A stretch of DNA of 64,000 bases from Leptospira kmetyi serovar Malaysia str. Bejo-Iso9. GTDB lineage: Bacteria; Spirochaetota; Leptospiria; Leptospirales; Leptospiraceae. Location of the stretch: positions 273,001 through 337,000 of the forward strand of contig NZ_AHMP02000001.1 of the NCBI RefSeq assembly GCF_000243735.2, read 5' to 3'. This document shows positions 61,405 through 64,000 of the stretch, piece after piece (positions within the stretch are counted from its first letter, which is position 1; each line of letters opens with the position of its first letter). Under the pieces are notes generated by a model. The model was not told the DNA's origin and did not search any database. It was given only the letters and a program-made list of their open reading frames with translations. Both the position numbers and the translations under genes were made by a program.

Positions 61405-61778
61405 GATCGGGTTCTTTTTATATTTTCAAATCCTACTCGGTTCTTTTTCCTGATAGAGTTCTTCCATACGATCCTTATTTGGATCGGCAATCGAAGCGCG
61501 TTTCACCTCGAACAGATTCGTCGATCCTCTCCGGCCTCGAACGGCTTGGAAAGCAAGATTATGATTTCCCGTTTACAAATGAAAAAATCAACAAGTCTCT
61601 CGATCAAAATCATTCAACGATTGCTCGGAATCGCATCCTTAGATCTTGCATTGGCGCGGAACTCTGACGAATCTGATTATTGTCTATGATATAGAGTCCC
61701 GTCCAAAGAAAGCTGAGAATCCATCCGCAATGGATTCTCCACAAATTTTAGAAATAACATTCGAAGTAGCCCGTTCTC
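61405..61778. other. Convergent intergenic region without a supported gene
   Basis: Between the AraC gene and the convergent beta-barrel gene there are about 370 bases. One forward frame at 61479-61667 is open for 62 codons but starts with TTG, has no ribosome-binding site and no recognisable content, so it is not called. The only clear element is the hairpin at 61715-61739. Confidence 0.5.
61715..61739. terminator. Bidirectional terminator-like hairpin
   Basis: GAGAATCCAT and ATGGATTCTC form a perfect 10-bp stem with a 5-base loop (CCGCA), placed between two convergent genes. It is followed by CACAAATTTT on the forward strand and by AGCTTTCTTT on the reverse strand, weak T-tracts that fit a shared terminator. 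Confidence 0.6.
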
Positions 61779-63014
61779 CTAGAACTTTTTAGCATAACCG
61801 AAACTGAAATATACGAAATTCGTAACGATTCTCTGTTGATTGTATCTTTCTTTCAAATATTGTCTTACGTTCGGATCCGCAAATGTAGCGTTGATCTGAT
61901 CGTATACAAAAGTGTTGTCATACCCGTATAACTTGGAAGGATCCTGAACGTGACCGTCGTGGACGAGACGAGTCGCTCCGTCGAAATAATTATTGTTATC
62001 GTAGAGATGAACGTCGGGGCGATTCACGTGATTTCCGGAGACGAAAAAATTTCCAAAGTGAAATTTTATAAAACTCGAAATATCGGAAAAACCGGAAGTT
62101 TTGTTTCTCGGGTTCGCTTGATACATATAACCGATGTTCGTTCCTACATCGATTTTAAAAAACTGGTCCTCTCTAAAAGTGTATTTGAATTCCAGAGGAA
62201 TGTATAAAGAAGAACGATTCAAACCCGTTGCGGGAGTACCTTGGTTTCTGAAATTGACCGTCTTGTAAACCGAGAGTTTAGGATGTAAAAATTCCAAGAA
62301 CGGCAATTCCCAACTTACGTAACCTTGCGTTTTGGAAAGCCCGCCGCTTCCGTTTGTGGGAAAAATCGCATAACGAAAAGCCCCCACCATAAATCGGCCG
62401 TATTTCGATTTTTCAAAATCGTAGAACAACGTAAATTCTCCGGCGCTATTTCTCGCCATCCCGTTTTGATTTACGTATTTTCCGGCAGACGTATAACAAT
62501 TATTAGGCGAAGGACAAATATTTCCGGTATCGATATCGTGTTGAGCGCGAAAGAATAATTCGGGACCGCCGGATTTACTCTGCAAGATTCTTTGTTCGTT
62601 GTCCTTGTCCGCGCGATCCGACATCCAGATATTCAAAAAAAGTTCTCCGTATAAGTGTTTGATCGGAGTCGGAAATTCGATAGTAGGCTGAAATGCCCAA
62701 ACGGGTTGAAAGGATTTATACGGAGTATTGTTCATACGAGAAGCGTCCTCCGTCCCTAAAGCCCAACCTCTCCGGATGTAATCGGTCGCAAATTCTATTT
62801 TTACCTCGGTATGATGCTCGTTCCCGTGTCCTTTCTTATCCTTTTTAGAATGCGGGTCTTCCGATTTCGAATCTTCTCCCTCCTTGGAAGAAACTTCCGT
62901 TTCGTTTATTTTTGCTTCCTTTGTCTGAATCTTTGACTCTTGTGAATACAGATCTATATTCATAAATACGAATATTCCGAATAAGATCACCGTGTGCGAC
63001 GTCGTCCACTTCAT
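61779..63014 (-). CDS. Outer-membrane beta-barrel-like protein with charged N-terminal linker
   Basis: 411 residues from the ATG at 63014 (GAGGAA upstream; 63038 is an alternative). A signal peptide ('MKWTTSHTVILFGIFVFMNIDLYS') is followed by a Lys/Glu/Ser/His-rich linker ('SKSEDPHSKKDKKGHGNEHH') of about 50 residues. The rest alternates aromatic amphipathic strands, for example 'VKIEFATDYIRRGWAL', 'PTIEFPTPIKHLYGELFLNIW', 'GEFTLFYDFEKSKYGRFMVGAFRYAIFP', 'QGYVSWELPFLEFLHPKLSVYKTV' and 'FFKIDVGTNIGYMYQANPRNKTSGFSDISSFIKFHFG'. It ends in 'VYFSFGYAKKF', a C-terminal aromatic residue as in outer-membrane barrels. The family is not named. It is clearly paralogous to the next gene. Confidence 0.72.
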   Translation of the reverse strand: MKWTTSHTVILFGIFVFMNIDLYSQESKIQTKEAKINETEVSSKEGEDSKSEDPHSKKDKKGHGNEHHTEVKIEFATDYIRRGWALGTEDASRMNNTPYKSFQPVWAFQPTIEFPTPIKHLYGELFLNIWMSDRADKDNEQRILQSKSGGPELFFRAQHDIDTGNICPSPNNCYTSAGKYVNQNGMARNSAGEFTLFYDFEKSKYGRFMVGAFRYAIFPTNGSGGLSKTQGYVSWELPFLEFLHPKLSVYKTVNFRNQGTPATGLNRSSLYIPLEFKYTFREDQFFKIDVGTNIGYMYQANPRNKTSGFSDISSFIKFHFGNFFVSGNHVNRPDVHLYDNNNYFDGATRLVHDGHVQDPSKLYGYDNTFVYDQINATFADPNVRQYLKERYNQQRIVTNFVYFSFGYAKKF

Positions 63015-63097
63015 AAATTTAATTCCTCGTTCGATCATAATACAAAACCTTTTCGTTTTTCTCCCTTTAACATTCCTTTTACCATTCTCCGTTTCGC

Positions 63098-64000
63098 TTA
63101 AATACCTTTCGAATATCCGAAGGAGAAATAATAGATTTCCCTTTTGATATGTTGACTTTGATAATTTTCGAGTATGAATTTTTGAACGAGAGGATCGGAA
63201 AAATTCCGATTGATCACGTCTCGTACCGAATTATTCAAAGCGCCGTACTGCTTTGAAGGATCGATTGTGCGGCCATCCCTCATCGAATCCGAAGTGGTTA
63301 TGTTATCGAAAAAATAACTACTATCATAGATCTCTAAATTGGGCCGATAAGCCATGTTTGCCGTTAGATAAAAGCCGTCGTATTCCAACTTCAAATTCGA
63401 AGTTATATCGGAAAATCCGGAAAGATTATCCTGAGGATTGTTGCGGATGATATAACCCGCGGAAGTTGTCGGCGTGATCTTAAACTTTTGAGTGATCTTA
63501 AACTCGTGACTCAACTCGAAAGGAATGTATCCCCATCCTTTGTTGATGCCGGTCGTGGGAGAATCATTGCCCGGGTCCGTCGTTTTGAAAAAAGATAACT
63601 TCGGATTTAAGTAGGTAAGAAACGGAATTTCCCAAGCGATATAAACTTGAGTCCATGAAAATCGATTCTTAGGAAGAAACGCATTGTAAGAAAAAAATCC
63701 GGTTGAAAACTTTCCGAATTTCGATTCCGATAATTTATAATCCGCGAGAATCTCTCCCCCGTCGTCCCACTTAAGACCGTTCTCTTCTTTGAATTGGTGA
63801 ACCGATCTTGGATCGAAAGGTAAAACTCCCTGATTCAAATACGGTTGATAGTAGTTCAGCAATTCCGGTTCGCCCGGACCCGCTTGTAAAAATCTTTGAT
63901 CCGAATCGCGATCTCCCTTATGAGTTAAAAAGAGATTGAACCAAAATTCGAGGGTAAGTCGTTTCGTGATCGGGATCTCGATCGAGGGTTGAAACGTGTA
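63098..64000 (-). CDS. Paralogous outer-membrane beta-barrel-like protein, 5' end beyond the window
   Basis: The reverse frame is open from the stop at 63098 to the window edge (301 codons visible), so the start lies outside. The part nearest the edge reads 'YTFQPSIEIPITKRLTLEFWFNLFL', and later strands match its neighbour segment by segment: 'QVYIAWEIPFLTYLNPKLSFFKT' against 'GYVSWELPFLEFLHPKLSVYKT', 'SAGYIIRNNPQDNLSGFSDITSNLK' against its 'NPRNKTSGFSDISSFIK', and the end 'YYFSFGYSKGI' against 'VYFSFGYAKKF'. A tandem duplication followed by divergence is evident. The two genes are 83 bases apart and probably co-transcribed. Confidence 0.72.
   Translation of the reverse strand, partial: YTFQPSIEIPITKRLTLEFWFNLFLTHKGDRDSDQRFLQAGPGEPELLNYYQPYLNQGVLPFDPRSVHQFKEENGLKWDDGGEILADYKLSESKFGKFSTGFFSYNAFLPKNRFSWTQVYIAWEIPFLTYLNPKLSFFKTTDPGNDSPTTGINKGWGYIPFELSHEFKITQKFKITPTTSAGYIIRNNPQDNLSGFSDITSNLKLEYDGFYLTANMAYRPNLEIYDSSYFFDNITTSDSMRDGRTIDPSKQYGALNNSVRDVINRNFSDPLVQKFILENYQSQHIKREIYYFSFGYSKGI

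Noticed and set aside
61479..61667. Small forward frame after the AraC gene
   Set aside because: TTG start, no ribosome-binding site, no recognisable content and only 62 codons in an otherwise noncoding convergent gap.

Overview
The window looks like chromosomal DNA of a spirochaete of the genus Leptospira, probably a pathogen-clade species of moderate G+C. This is inferred from overall protein style: relaxed spirochaetal lipoboxes, SpoIIE phosphatases with long membrane N-termini, membrane class III cyclases, many AraC regulators, and Lys/Phe/Ser-rich proteins. No rRNA, tRNA, CRISPR array or insertion sequence was recognised. The species cannot be settled from the sequence alone.

Layout. 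1-9.5 kb: a truncated membrane gene at the left edge, a FecR-domain lipoprotein, a membrane AraC regulator divergent from a C45-type hydrolase, a Crp/Fnr regulator, a metallo-beta-lactamase-fold lipoprotein, and a DoxX - YCII(DGPF) - ECF42-type sigma factor operon. 9.7-12.8 kb: an alpha/beta hydrolase, then a lipoprotein amidohydrolase and MarR regulator. The promoter of the latter pair holds a perfect 53-bp palindrome whose core recurs just before marR. 12.8-22.3 kb: a DUF3604 (PHP-like) - PpiC - HupE/UreJ operon divergent from a FadL porin - exported protein - alkylsulfatase operon; a 14-bp-arm inverted repeat lies between them. An AraC gene follows.

22.3-38.4 kb: two membrane adenylate cyclases; a sulfur module (persulfide dioxygenase-rhodanese, split YeeE/YedE transporter, TauE exporter) next to a thioredoxin-reductase-like enzyme and a LysR regulator; a nitrobindin-like protein; a TetR/carotenoid-desaturase-like pair; an ArsR-AHSA1-AraC group beside a 5'-truncated gene; a long-chain acyl-CoA synthetase; and a 650-base stretch with a decayed coding remnant.

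38.4-60.3 kb is the most striking region. One leftward run encodes 3-hydroxyacyl-CoA dehydrogenase, acyl-CoA dehydrogenase, a complete single-chain type I fatty acid synthase of about 3,330 residues (AT-ER-DH-MPT-ACP-KR-KS), a stand-alone AcpS phosphopantetheinyl transferase, and a 1,996-residue single-chain acyl-CoA carboxylase (BC-BCCP-central-CT). A large SpoIIE phosphatase follows it and an AraC regulator is divergent from its head. Together these would carboxylate acetyl-CoA, activate the carrier domain and build acyl chains. That is unexpected because leptospires are classically described as needing exogenous long-chain fatty acids. 61.7-64 kb: two tandem paralogous outer-membrane beta-barrel-like proteins, the second cut by the window end.
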